Below are positions 18,464 to 26,412 of a stretch of 54,378 nucleotides of DNA, piece after piece. Below the pieces are notes generated by a model. It did no database searches, was not told the DNA's origin, and saw nothing but the letters and a program-made list of their open reading frames with translations. The translations under genes were made by a program, and so were the position numbers. This stretch comes from Frateuria sp. Soil773 (lineage in GTDB: Bacteria > Pseudomonadota > Gammaproteobacteria > Xanthomonadales > Rhodanobacteraceae), in NCBI RefSeq assembly GCF_001428405.1, contig NZ_LMSL01000014.1:24556-78933 (forward strand). The letters are read 5' to 3'. The first letter of the stretch is position 1, and each line of letters opens with the position of its first letter.

Positions 18464-19378
18464 ATGGCATGGCGGATCTTTGCGCGATCCATGCGCAACC
18501 GCGGGGACTGGGGCGCGCGCGGCGCCAGGCGCTGGGCCAAGGCCGCCAAATACGCATGGCGCTGCCTGCTGCGCCACCGGGCGCAGCGCGAGTGGCTGGA
18601 ATGCCTCTACGGTTCGTTGCCGATGCGCCGCATCGTCGCCGTGCAGCCGCGCCTGCACGAGCGCTGGCACCACGGCTACATCAACCGCGAGCTGCGCCCC
18701 GGCGAGCGCCTGGCCATCGTGCGCGACCACTACGCCACCTTGATCCAGCGCCTGCCCGCGACGACGGTGAAGGCGATCTACGTCGACGGCGAATTGCGCC
18801 TGGACGGGCGGCTCTCGCTCAAGGACGGCGGCCACGCCGTGCTGGCGCTGCGCCGTCCGGCCAACAAGGGCCTGGAAGGCGAGCTCGGCCTCTACCTGCT
18901 CGACATGCAGGGACGGCGGCTGTCCTCGCTGATCTTCACCCTGGGCGACCAGGGCCGCAGCCTGCTGATCGGATGCGTGCAGGGCGCCGAGCCCGGCATG
19001 GGGCTGGAAGCGGTGCGCGAGTTCACCCGGCAGGCGTACAACCTGCGGCCGAAGAACCTGCTGCTGTCGATGGCCTACGCACTGGCCGGGGCGCTGGACG
19101 TGGAACGGGTGCGAGGCGTGGACAATGCCTCGCACCCCTTCGCTGGCAAGCCCGACAAGATCAAGGCCGACTACGACGGCTTCTGGAACGAGTGCGGCGG
19201 CACGGCCGGCAGGCGGGGCTACTACGACTTGCCGCCACGGGAGGCCGAGCGCGACGAGCGCGATGTGGAAAGTCGCCACCGCTCGGCCTTCCGCAGGCGC
19301 GAGGCGCTGCGCCGCCATGCCTGCCACATGCTGCTGCAGACGCTGAAGCTGGAGACGGCGCTAGCGCAGGCCGCCTGA
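18464..19378 (+). CDS. VirK/YbjX (DUF535) family protein
   Basis: A 304-residue protein of the DUF535 family, known from Shigella VirK and Salmonella/E. coli YbjX, which affect envelope proteins and antimicrobial peptide resistance. Typical features include YINRELRPGERLAIVRDHY, DGELRLDGRLSLKDGGHAVLALRRP and VDNASHPF near the end. No signal peptide or membrane helix is evident, so it is likely cytoplasmic. It follows the lipid A acyltransferase after 103 bp, consistent with an envelope role. Its last 18 bases overlap the end of the convergent glycosyltransferase gene. Confidence 0.88.
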   Translation: MAWRIFARSMRNRGDWGARGARRWAKAAKYAWRCLLRHRAQREWLECLYGSLPMRRIVAVQPRLHERWHHGYINRELRPGERLAIVRDHYATLIQRLPATTVKAIYVDGELRLDGRLSLKDGGHAVLALRRPANKGLEGELGLYLLDMQGRRLSSLIFTLGDQGRSLLIGCVQGAEPGMGLEAVREFTRQAYNLRPKNLLLSMAYALAGALDVERVRGVDNASHPFAGKPDKIKADYDGFWNECGGTAGRRGYYDLPPREAERDERDVESRHRSAFRRREALRRHACHMLLQTLKLETALAQAA

Positions 19379-20140
19379 ATCCTCGCGGCGCGCGCGTTCG
19401 CGCGCCTCGTGCAGCTTGGCGTACTTCAGGAAAGCGTAGAACGCGCCGCACACGCTGGCGATGAAGCCGGCCCAGCCACTGAGGAAGTATCGCTTGCCGA
19501 CGTACTGGCGCAGGAAGAACAGCGGCGGGTAGCACACCATGCGCAGGCCGGTGAAACGCTGCCGCTTGCGCAGCTTGTGCGCCACCATGCCGGTCGTGTA
19601 GCGGTTGATCTTCTCCACCCGGGTGGCGATGTCGCTGTCGCCGTCGTTGACGAAGTCGGCGCGGCGCAGCGTCTTCACCGGGCCGCGCACTTCCACCGCC
19701 GCGTGCACCTCCACGTCGTTCATGCCGCCGCGGCGGCGGTCGAACAGGCGCAGGTGGCCGTTGCGCCAACTGCGCCGGTGCTGCACGGTCCAGAACATCC
19801 GCTCGCGCCGCGGCAACCGGAAGCCGGCGTGGCGCGGCGATTCCAGCGCCTGCTCGATCACCTCGCGGGTGCCCGGCGACAGGATCTCGTCGGCATCCAG
19901 GTTGAGGATCCAGTCGTGGCTGGCCATCGCGTAGGCACGCTGCTTCTGCGGGCCGTAGTCGTCGAACGGGTGCGCCGCGATGCGCGCACCGTGCCGCGCG
20001 GCGATCGCCAGCGTGGCGTCGGTGGAACCCGAATCGAGCACCACGATCTCCTCGGCCCAGTCCACCTCGCGCAGGCAGGCTTCCAGGGTGTCGGCATTGT
20101 TGTAGGTGATCAGCACCACCGACAGCGGCTCACGCGCCAT
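19361..20140 (-). CDS. Family 2 glycosyltransferase, WaaE/KdtX-like
   Basis: A 259-residue GT-A fold glycosyltransferase of the LPS core type (WaaE/LgtF/KdtX-like). The nucleotide-sugar segment SVVLITYNNADTLEACLREVDWAEEIVVLDSGSTDAT and the metal-binding LNLDADEIL are clear. The C-terminus carries hydrophobic stretches that may bind the inner face of the inner membrane. The family adds glucose or heptose to LPS inner core. The ATG at 20140 has GGAG upstream and overlaps the end of the O-antigen ligase gene by 11 bp, so the two are coupled. Confidence 0.9.
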   Translation of the reverse strand: MAREPLSVVLITYNNADTLEACLREVDWAEEIVVLDSGSTDATLAIAARHGARIAAHPFDDYGPQKQRAYAMASHDWILNLDADEILSPGTREVIEQALESPRHAGFRLPRRERMFWTVQHRRSWRNGHLRLFDRRRGGMNDVEVHAAVEVRGPVKTLRRADFVNDGDSDIATRVEKINRYTTGMVAHKLRKRQRFTGLRMVCYPPLFFLRQYVGKRYFLSGWAGFIASVCGAFYAFLKYAKLHEARERARREDSGGLR

Positions 20141-21428
20141 CGCGAGTCTCCAGCGAGAGATTTTCGTCGTGCGGCCAGGTGGGGTTGCCGGCCGCATACA
20201 GGCTGGCGCACCACAGCCCCAGCAGCCAGGCGAACAGCAGCCCCCACCAGGCCGAATAGAACGCCAGGTGCGTATTCAGCGGGAACAGCATCGCGCCCAG
20301 CGCCACGCTCACCGGAAACGCCCGCTCCCGCGCCGCCGCTCCCGCGCGCCGCCAGGCCCGCAGCGCCCACGCGGCGGCCGCGAGCCACAGCAGCAGCCCG
20401 ACCGCGCCGGTTTCGGCCAGCACCTCCAGCACCAGTTGGTGGGCATGGCAGGCGCCCTCGCCGGGACCGCAGGGCTCGGCCACCAGGAAGTGGTCGCCGG
20501 CCGGCGCATAGTGCGGATAGGCGTAGCGGAAGCCGCGCACGCCCACGCCGTTCCACGGATGCGCGGCGATCATCCGCGCGCTGGTGCGCCAGATGTCGAG
20601 CCGGCCGGACAGCGCCTGGTCCAGCCCCTGCTCGTGGCCGTCGAACGCCGCCAGCGTACGCGTCATCCGTTCGTGGAAGCGCGTGGAGGCCTGCCAGGCG
20701 ACTGCGCCGGCCAGCGCCAGCGCCAGCACGCCGGCGACAGCGATCGCGGCGAAGCGCCGCGGCGAGCGCGCCTCGCGCCAGCCGAACGCCAGCGCCACCA
20801 GGGCGAAGCTCAGCCAGGCGGCGCGCGAACCGGCCAGCAGCACCGGGCCGAGCAGCAGCAGGAAGGCCGCGGCCAGCCCCCGCCAGCCCCAGCGCCTCCG
20901 CGCCGCCCACAACGCGAACGGCGACAGCACCGCCAGCGCCGGGCCGAGCTTGAGGTTGTCCGCGCCGAAGATGCCGGAGATCCGCTCCGCCTCGGCATGG
21001 CCGCCCAGGCTCCAGCCGGTCAGCGCCTGCAGCCATGCATCAAGCACCCACAGCCCGACCACCGCGGCGACGCCCAGGTACAGCGCATGCAGGCGCGCTT
21101 CGCGGCGGATCGCAAAGCACGCATACAGCCCCAGCGGCACGTAGCGCAGCAGCGCCGCCACCGTGCCCCAGCTCTTGCCGGGCACGAGCGCATCGAACGC
21201 CGACAGCAGCGCCGCCCCCACGTACGCCGCCAGCAGCCACAGCAGCAGCCGCGCGCCGGCGTGCTGGCGCAGCGCCTGCGGATGGCGCGCGAACAGCAGC
21301 ACGCAGCCGAGCAGGCACAGGAAGGTACCGATCTCGGCGCTGCGCGCCAGCGGCAGCAAGGCGACGACCAGCCAGTACGGCAGCAGGGGCGAACGCAGCG
21401 CGGCGCGGAGACGGTCGATGAGTGGCAT
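20130..21428 (-). CDS. O-antigen ligase family (WaaL-like) membrane protein
   Basis: A 432-residue polytopic membrane protein with about 11-12 helices and the long periplasmic loop of the Wzy_C/O-antigen ligase family (AHPWNGVGVRGFRYAYPHYAPAGDHF...CHAHQLVLEVLAETGAVGLL). Conserved Arg and His residues (R in GVRGF, H in AHQLVLEVLAE) match the positions implicated in ligation. The family joins undecaprenyl-linked O-antigen to lipid A-core or polymerises glycans. Neighbouring glycosyltransferases and waaA favour a ligase. It is the middle gene of a minus-strand run. Confidence 0.9.
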   Translation of the reverse strand: MPLIDRLRAALRSPLLPYWLVVALLPLARSAEIGTFLCLLGCVLLFARHPQALRQHAGARLLLWLLAAYVGAALLSAFDALVPGKSWGTVAALLRYVPLGLYACFAIRREARLHALYLGVAAVVGLWVLDAWLQALTGWSLGGHAEAERISGIFGADNLKLGPALAVLSPFALWAARRRWGWRGLAAAFLLLLGPVLLAGSRAAWLSFALVALAFGWREARSPRRFAAIAVAGVLALALAGAVAWQASTRFHERMTRTLAAFDGHEQGLDQALSGRLDIWRTSARMIAAHPWNGVGVRGFRYAYPHYAPAGDHFLVAEPCGPGEGACHAHQLVLEVLAETGAVGLLLWLAAAAWALRAWRRAGAAARERAFPVSVALGAMLFPLNTHLAFYSAWWGLLFAWLLGLWCASLYAAGNPTWPHDENLSLETRDGA

Positions 21429-21499
21429 CACGGGGCCTGTCGGGAACAGGCCCGATTGTAGGTGACCGCCGCGACGCGGTGGCGCCCCGCCGCGGAACC

Positions 21500-22627
21500 T
21501 CAGGCGCTCGTCAGCTCGTCGTACAGCGCCAGCGTGGCCTGCTGCATGTCGTCCAGGCGGTAGCTTTGCAGCATCGGGATCGGCGGCGCCACCCGCAGCA
21601 GTTCGGCGGCGCGCTCGACCAGCCGCTCGCGGTCGCCCAGCGGCACCCGGCCGGCCGGGTACAGCTCGGCCAGCAGCTCGCCGACGCCGCCATGCGCGTA
21701 GCCGAGCACCGGCCGGCACAGCGACAGCGCCTCGACCACGGTGCGGCCGAACGATTCGGGCCGGTTGGAAAGCTGCAGGATCAGCGCCGAGCTGGCGTAG
21801 ATGTCGCGCACGTCGTTGCGCGGCGGGGTCAGCACCACCTGGGCCTCCAGCCCGCGTGCGCGGACCAGCTGGCGCAACTCCTCGACGTAGGCCTCGCGGC
21901 CGGGCTCGATCACGCCCAGCAGCAGCAGGCGCACCTCGATGCCGCGGTGCTTGAGGTCGGCGGCCAGCTCGATCGCGTCGTGGTGGCCCTTCAGGCGAGT
22001 GCCGCGCCCCGGCAGGGTCAGCAGCGGCGCACCGGCCAACTGCGGGAATTCGGCGAAGAACGCCTTGCGCCAGGCATCGTCCGGGCGGTGGCCATAGGGA
22101 AACGCCTGCGGGTCGATGCCGCGGGGGATCACCCGCACCCGAGCCGGGTCCAGCCAGGCGTAGTGGCTGAGCGCGTAGTCACGCATGGTCTGCGATACCG
22201 CGATCACCCGCTCGCCGCGCAGCAGGATCGAGCTGTAGCGACCCGGCGAGTTCAATCCGTGCACAGTAGTGACAAAATGCGGCACCGGGGACATGCCGCG
22301 CAGCGACCACCAGCCCAGCCAGGCCGGCAGGCGCGACCGGGCGTGCACGATGTCCGGCTTCAGCTCGCGCAGCAATCGCCGCAGCGCGCCCAGTTGCAGC
22401 AGCGTGCGCAACGACTTGCGGCCCAGGTCCAGCGTCACGTGCTCGCTGCCTTCGGCTTCGAGCTGCGCCACCAGCCGGCCTCCGGCCGAAACCACCACCG
22501 ACCGATGGCCCGCCGCCACCAGGGCGCGGGCGATCTCCAGCGCCGAGCGCTCGGCGCCGCCCGACTGCAGCGCCGGGATCAACTGGACGACGGTCAGGCG
22601 TCGTGCGGGGGCGGTAACGGCTGACAT
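21500..22627 (-). CDS. Family 4 glycosyltransferase
   Basis: A 375-residue GT-B glycosyltransferase. The N-terminal domain opens VVQLIPALQSGGAERSALEIARALVAAGH, and the C-terminal nucleotide-binding domain contains RPESFGRTVVEALSLCRPVLGYAHGGVGELL, the EX7E-like region of GT4 retaining enzymes. It probably adds a sugar to the LPS core in the cytoplasm before export. The ATG at 22627 is chosen over two upstream in-frame ATGs because it has a strong AGGAG. It lies 71 bp upstream of the ligase gene. Donor and acceptor are unknown. Confidence 0.9.
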   Translation of the reverse strand: MSAVTAPARRLTVVQLIPALQSGGAERSALEIARALVAAGHRSVVVSAGGRLVAQLEAEGSEHVTLDLGRKSLRTLLQLGALRRLLRELKPDIVHARSRLPAWLGWWSLRGMSPVPHFVTTVHGLNSPGRYSSILLRGERVIAVSQTMRDYALSHYAWLDPARVRVIPRGIDPQAFPYGHRPDDAWRKAFFAEFPQLAGAPLLTLPGRGTRLKGHHDAIELAADLKHRGIEVRLLLLGVIEPGREAYVEELRQLVRARGLEAQVVLTPPRNDVRDIYASSALILQLSNRPESFGRTVVEALSLCRPVLGYAHGGVGELLAELYPAGRVPLGDRERLVERAAELLRVAPPIPMLQSYRLDDMQQATLALYDELTSA

Positions 22628-22709
22628 GAGCTCCTGGATGGCGACCTTCATCCCTGAAGACAAGCAGCGATCATGCCTGCCGCCACCTCAACCGCACCCG
22701 AACCGGCAA

Positions 22710-22919
22710 TCAGTCGCGCAAGACGTAGTGCGCGCCGCAGTAGGGGCAGGTCGATTCGCCGCCGTCGTCGACGATCGGCAGGTACACCTTGGGGTGCGAA
22801 TTCCACAGCGTCATGCCCGGCATCGGGCAGGACAGGGGCAGGTCCGCACGCGTCACTTCGTAACGGTTCTCGGCATTGGCCGGGATCAGCGGCGCCGCCG
22901 CGGCAAGGGGACGCGACAT
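22710..22919 (-). CDS. zf-CHCC zinc-finger domain protein
   Basis: A 69-residue protein with the CHCC zinc-finger layout also found in mitochondrial complex I subunit NDUFS6: Cys in LSCPMPGM, His in NSHPKVYLPI, then CPYCG. Small stand-alone bacterial members are widespread but of unknown function. The start MSRPLAAAAP at 22919 gives the normal family length. It is the first gene of the minus-strand glycosyltransferase run, 82 bp ahead of the GT4 gene. Confidence 0.85.
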   Translation of the reverse strand: MSRPLAAAAPLIPANAENRYEVTRADLPLSCPMPGMTLWNSHPKVYLPIVDDGGESTCPYCGAHYVLRD

Positions 22920-23004
22920 GGCAGGGCTCCAACAGGACACATCAGGGCCGAATGGTAGCAGGCCGCCGCTGCGCGCCGGAGCCTGCGACGACGACGGCGG
23001 GACA

Positions 23005-23032
23005 CGAAAAAGCCGCACCCTCGCGGGTGCGA
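23005..23032 (-). terminator. Rho-independent terminator after yceI
   Basis: Minus-strand stem CGCACCC/GGGTGCG with a short GCGA loop followed by GCTTTTT, placed about 22 bp after the stop of the YceI gene. Confidence 0.85.
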
Positions 23033-23054
23033 CCCGTCGCCGCGCGCGGCCGGC

Positions 23055-23648
23055 TCAGTTGGCCGCCGCGTCCTTCTCCACCGAACCTTCGGTGGTGATG
23101 CGGATATCGATATGGTCGCTGACGTTCGGCACGTAGGCGCCCATGCCGAAATCCGTGCGCTTGAGCATGGCGGTGGCATCGAAGCCGATCGACTGCGCCT
23201 TGCTCATCGGATGCGGGCCGACCTTGTTCAGGGTGGCGTTGAGCGTTACCGGCCTGGTCACGCCGTGCACGGTCAGGTTGCCGACGACCTTGTACCTGCG
23301 GCCGCCCAGCGCCTGCACCTGGGTGCTCTTGAAGGTCACCACCGGGAACTTGTCGGCGTCGAAGAAATCCGGCTTCTTCAGGTGCTCGTCGAGCTTGGTC
23401 ACGTGGGTGTCCAGGTTGGCCAGCGGCAGCGTCACCTCCACCGAGGACTTGGCCGGATCCTTCTCGTCGAACACCAAGGTGCCCTCGCCCAGACCGAGGT
23501 TCGCGGTGGGATTGGAGAAGCCGAAGTGGCTCCAGCTGAACAACACCATCGTGTGGGTGGGGTCGAGCTTGTAGGTGACCGGGGCGGCCTGGACCGACGC
23601 GGCGGCGCCGAGCAGGCCGGCGAGGGCGAGATACTTCAATGCACGCAT
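23055..23648 (-). CDS. YceI family periplasmic lipid-binding protein
   Basis: A 197-residue secreted protein. The signal peptide is MRALKYLALAGLLGAAASVQA; the mature part is a lipocalin-like beta barrel (YKLDPTHTMVLFSWSHFGFSNPTANLG, GNLTVHGVTRPVTLNATL, GFDATAMLKRTDFGMGAYVPNVSDHIDIRI). YceI relatives bind isoprenoid lipids such as polyprenyl chains in the periplasm. The ATG at 23648 is preceded by AGAGGA. It follows the RutE-like gene after 42 bp on the same strand and ends in a terminator. Confidence 0.93.
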   Translation of the reverse strand: MRALKYLALAGLLGAAASVQAAPVTYKLDPTHTMVLFSWSHFGFSNPTANLGLGEGTLVFDEKDPAKSSVEVTLPLANLDTHVTKLDEHLKKPDFFDADKFPVVTFKSTQVQALGGRRYKVVGNLTVHGVTRPVTLNATLNKVGPHPMSKAQSIGFDATAMLKRTDFGMGAYVPNVSDHIDIRITTEGSVEKDAAAN

Positions 23649-23690
23649 GGCAATTCCTCTTGCGGGGTGGCGGGGCAAGCGTAACGGAGC

Positions 23691-24284
23691 TCAGGCGATC
23701 CGGCAGGCGTCGTCGAACGGCAGCCGGGGACTGCGCGGAAACAGGTCGCGGCTGGCGTCGCCGTAACCGATGTTGATCAGGAAATTGGACTTCACCGCGG
23801 TGCCGGCGAAGAACGCCGCGTCCACGCCGGCGTTGTCGAAGCCGGACATCGGACCGCAGTCCAGGCCGAGCGCGCGCGCCGCCATGATCAGGTAGGCGCC
23901 CTGCAGCGTGGCGTTGCGGAACGCGGTGGTGTCGATCAGCGGCTGGTTGCCTTCGAACCAGCTCTTCGCGTCGGCGTGCGGGAACAACTGCGGCAGCCTC
24001 TCGTGGAAGGCGTGGTCGCTGCCGACGATGGCGGTGACCGGCGCCGCCAGCGTCTTGGCGCGGTTGCCGTCGGACATGAACGGCGAGAGCTTCGCCTTGG
24101 CCTCCGGCGACTTCACGAACACCACCCGCATCGGCGAGGAGTTCGCGCTGGTCGGGCCGAATTTCGCCAGTTCGTACAACTGCCGCAACTGCTCGTCGCT
24201 CACTTCCTTCGGCAGGAAGGCGTTGAACGTGCGGGCCTGGCGGAACAACTGGTCGAGGGCGGTATCGGAAAGCAGCTCGTGCAT
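23691..24284 (-). CDS. Malonic semialdehyde reductase (RutE/HadB-like nitroreductase)
   Basis: A 197-residue FMN-dependent nitroreductase-fold protein closely resembling RutE ([75 protein letters not shown]). RutE reduces malonic semialdehyde to 3-hydroxypropionate in uracil catabolism. No other rut gene is present here, so a broader quinone or aldehyde reductase role is possible. It is upstream of, and probably co-transcribed with, the YceI gene. Confidence 0.9.
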   Translation of the reverse strand: MHELLSDTALDQLFRQARTFNAFLPKEVSDEQLRQLYELAKFGPTSANSSPMRVVFVKSPEAKAKLSPFMSDGNRAKTLAAPVTAIVGSDHAFHERLPQLFPHADAKSWFEGNQPLIDTTAFRNATLQGAYLIMAARALGLDCGPMSGFDNAGVDAAFFAGTAVKSNFLINIGYGDASRDLFPRSPRLPFDDACRIA

Positions 24285-24400
24285 GGGTATCCTTCTCGGG
24301 GCAGGGGCGCGACAAGCGCCTAGTGTAAAGGCCCGCGGCGCCGTGCAGACCGGGCACCAGGGGAACGTACCGTGCCGTTTCGGGAAACAATGCCGCCACG

Positions 24401-25399
24401 ATGCCGCCCACGATGAAACTGCCCGGCCCCTGCTGGGTCATCACCGACGACGCCACCGGCAACCAGCGCCAGGCGCTGGCGCTGGCCGGGCGGCTCGGCG
24501 TGCCGGTGCGCCACCTGCAGTTGGAACCGCGCTGGCCGTGGTCCTGGCTCGCCCCGCGCCTCGCCATCGGCGGACGACTGGCGCTGCCGGCCGCGCAGCG
24601 CGAACTGTTCGCCCCGCCCTGGCCCGCCCTGGCGATCGGCTGCGGCCGCGCCGCCGCGCTGTTCACCCGCCAGTTGCGCCGTCTCGCGCAGGGCCGCTGC
24701 CATACCGTGCAGATCCTCGACCCGCGCATCGACCCGGCGCATTGGAACAGCGTGATCGCCCCCCGCCACGACCGGCTGTGCGGACCCAACGTGCTGCAGC
24801 CGCTGGGCTCGCTGAACCCGGTCGACGACGACTGGCTGGCGGACGGCCGCGATGCCTGCCCCGGCCTGGCCGACCTGCCGCGGCCGCGCGTCGGCGTGCT
24901 GCTCGGCGGCCCGCGCAAGGGCATCGCGCTGGACGCCGGCTACGCCGCCGCACTGGCCGAGCGGCTGCGCGCGCGCCAGCGCCGCGAAGGCGGCAGCCTG
25001 CTGGTGCTGGCCTCCCGGCGCACGCCGCCGGCCGTGTCCGACCTGCTCCGCCAGCGGCTCGGCGACGTCCCCGGCCTGCACTGGGCCGGCTCGGACGACG
25101 GCAGCAATCCCTATCCCGGCGTGCTCGGCTGGGCCGACCGCCTGGTGGTCACCCCCGATTCGGTCAACATGCTCAGCGAGGCCTGCGCGGTCGGCTGCCC
25201 GGTGCACACCTTCGTCGCCGCGCCGCTGCCGGCGAAGCTGGCATCCTTCCACCGCGCGCTGCGCGCGGGCGGATGGCTGCACGACCTGGACGCCGAGGTC
25301 GCAGGCCAGCCGGCGCCGCTGCGCGAGACCGCGACGATCGCCGCGCAGTTGCGGCAGCGGATCGAGGCCCGCATCGATCCCGGGCCGGACGCATCCTGA
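24401..25399 (+). CDS. ELM1/DUF1022 family (mitochondrial fission ELM1-like) protein
   Basis: A 332-residue protein of the ELM1/DUF1022 family, named for the plant mitochondrial fission protein. Diagnostic parts are [54 protein letters not shown] and [22 protein letters not shown]. The fold resembles a GT-B glycosyltransferase, and bacterial copies often lie near LPS genes, as here. Function is unknown. The start is either ATG 24401 or ATG 24413; no strong Shine-Dalgarno separates them. Confidence 0.88.
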   Translation: MPPTMKLPGPCWVITDDATGNQRQALALAGRLGVPVRHLQLEPRWPWSWLAPRLAIGGRLALPAAQRELFAPPWPALAIGCGRAAALFTRQLRRLAQGRCHTVQILDPRIDPAHWNSVIAPRHDRLCGPNVLQPLGSLNPVDDDWLADGRDACPGLADLPRPRVGVLLGGPRKGIALDAGYAAALAERLRARQRREGGSLLVLASRRTPPAVSDLLRQRLGDVPGLHWAGSDDGSNPYPGVLGWADRLVVTPDSVNMLSEACAVGCPVHTFVAAPLPAKLASFHRALRAGGWLHDLDAEVAGQPAPLRETATIAAQLRQRIEARIDPGPDAS

Positions 25400-25420
25400 G
25401 CGCGCCGCCGGCCGCCCCGC

Positions 25421-26116
25421 TCACGCCTGTCGCGGCGTGGCGTCCAACTGGATCGAGGCCAGGCCGTCGATGGCCCGCAGCGCATCGGCCAGCGCGACCA
25501 GTTGCTCGCTGCGGACGCGGCGGTCGAACAGCAGCGACAGCTCGTCCTCGCCGTCCTCGCGCCGGCGCAGCACGATCTTCAGCAGCGGCAGGTGCTGCTG
25601 GGTCACCACCGCTTCCACCGAGGCCAGCGCCTGCGGCCCGCCGATCCGCAGCAGCAGCCGCGGCCGGCCGTTGCGCCGCGCGAACAGGCGCCGCTGCAGC
25701 GGCTTGAGCACCGCCAGGATCGCCCACGCCACCAGCGTCGCCAGCGCGCCCGCGGCGTACAGCCCGGCACCGACCGCCAGGCCGATCGCGGCCACCGCCC
25801 ACAGCCCCGCCGCCGTCGTCAGCCCGCGTACCACCTGCTCGCGCTGCACGAACAGGATCGTGCCGGCGCCGAGGAAGCCGATGCCGCTGATCACCTGGGC
25901 GGCGATGCGCGAGGGATCGAGCACCACGTGCGGCTGCTCCAGCACGTCGGCGAATCCGAACGCCGAGACGATGATGACCAGCGACGCGCCCATGCACACC
26001 AGCATGTGCGTGCGCAGGCCGGCGGCCCATTCGCGCCGCTCGCGATCCAGCCCGATCACGCCGCCGAGCAGGGCCGCCAGCAGCAGGCGCAGCAGAATTT
26101 CCCACGTATCGATCAT
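25421..26116 (-). CDS. MgtC/SapB family membrane protein
   Basis: A 231-residue protein with four to five N-terminal transmembrane helices and a cytoplasmic C-terminal domain. Typical MgtC features are LLGGVIGLDRERREWAAGLRTHMLVCMGASLVIIVSAFGF and GIGFLGAGTILFV. MgtC proteins influence magnesium homeostasis, F-type ATPase activity and survival in hosts, but many environmental homologues are uncharacterised. It is convergent with the ELM1-type gene and about 300 bp from glnE, with repeats in between. Confidence 0.92.
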   Translation of the reverse strand: MIDTWEILLRLLLAALLGGVIGLDRERREWAAGLRTHMLVCMGASLVIIVSAFGFADVLEQPHVVLDPSRIAAQVISGIGFLGAGTILFVQREQVVRGLTTAAGLWAVAAIGLAVGAGLYAAGALATLVAWAILAVLKPLQRRLFARRNGRPRLLLRIGGPQALASVEAVVTQQHLPLLKIVLRRREDGEDELSLLFDRRVRSEQLVALADALRAIDGLASIQLDATPRQA

Positions 26117-26230
26117 GTCGCCTCCCGTGCCGCCTCACCGTACGGCGCCTGCAGGCGTCGGCGCAAGCCGCGCGCGTTCCGCCCAGAACCTGTTTAAAGC
26201 CTCCAGGCATCCCAACGAAGCGTCATCCCA

Positions 26231-26262
26231 GCGGCTTTCAACGGCCGAAGGGCCGGTCAACC
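26231..26262 (+). repeat. Dispersed REP-like unit, copy 2a
   Basis: GCGGCTTTCAACGGCCGAAGGGCCGGTCAACC, quoted in parts: GCGGCTTTCAACGG then CCGAAGGGCCGGTCAACC. It carries compensated changes in the hairpin stem (GGCC/GGCC), which argues for selection or replication of the hairpin. It faces copy 2b in opposite orientation in the 296-bp gap between the MgtC-like gene and glnE. Confidence 0.6.
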
Positions 26263-26303
26263 GTGGATTCAGTGCCTCTAAGGTTTTGGGGAAGGGAAAA
26301 GTC

Positions 26304-26339
26304 GCTGGATGACCAGCCCTTCGGCTGTTGAAAAGCGCC
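26304..26339 (-). repeat. Dispersed REP-like unit, copy 2b
   Basis: Best-preserved copy, on the minus strand: GGCGCTTTTCAACAG, then CCGAAGGGCTG, then GTCATCCAGCG. Immediately upstream on the minus strand stands a second small hairpin (CCTGCTTGCGCAGG at 26341) followed by the GTCATTCC-type end, giving a composite repeat. Confidence 0.65.
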
Positions 26340-26412
26340 TCCTGCTTGCGCAGGAATGACGAACGGAGAGCGCGAGGGGATGCAGTCCGACAGGGAGACT
26401 TTGAACAGGCTC

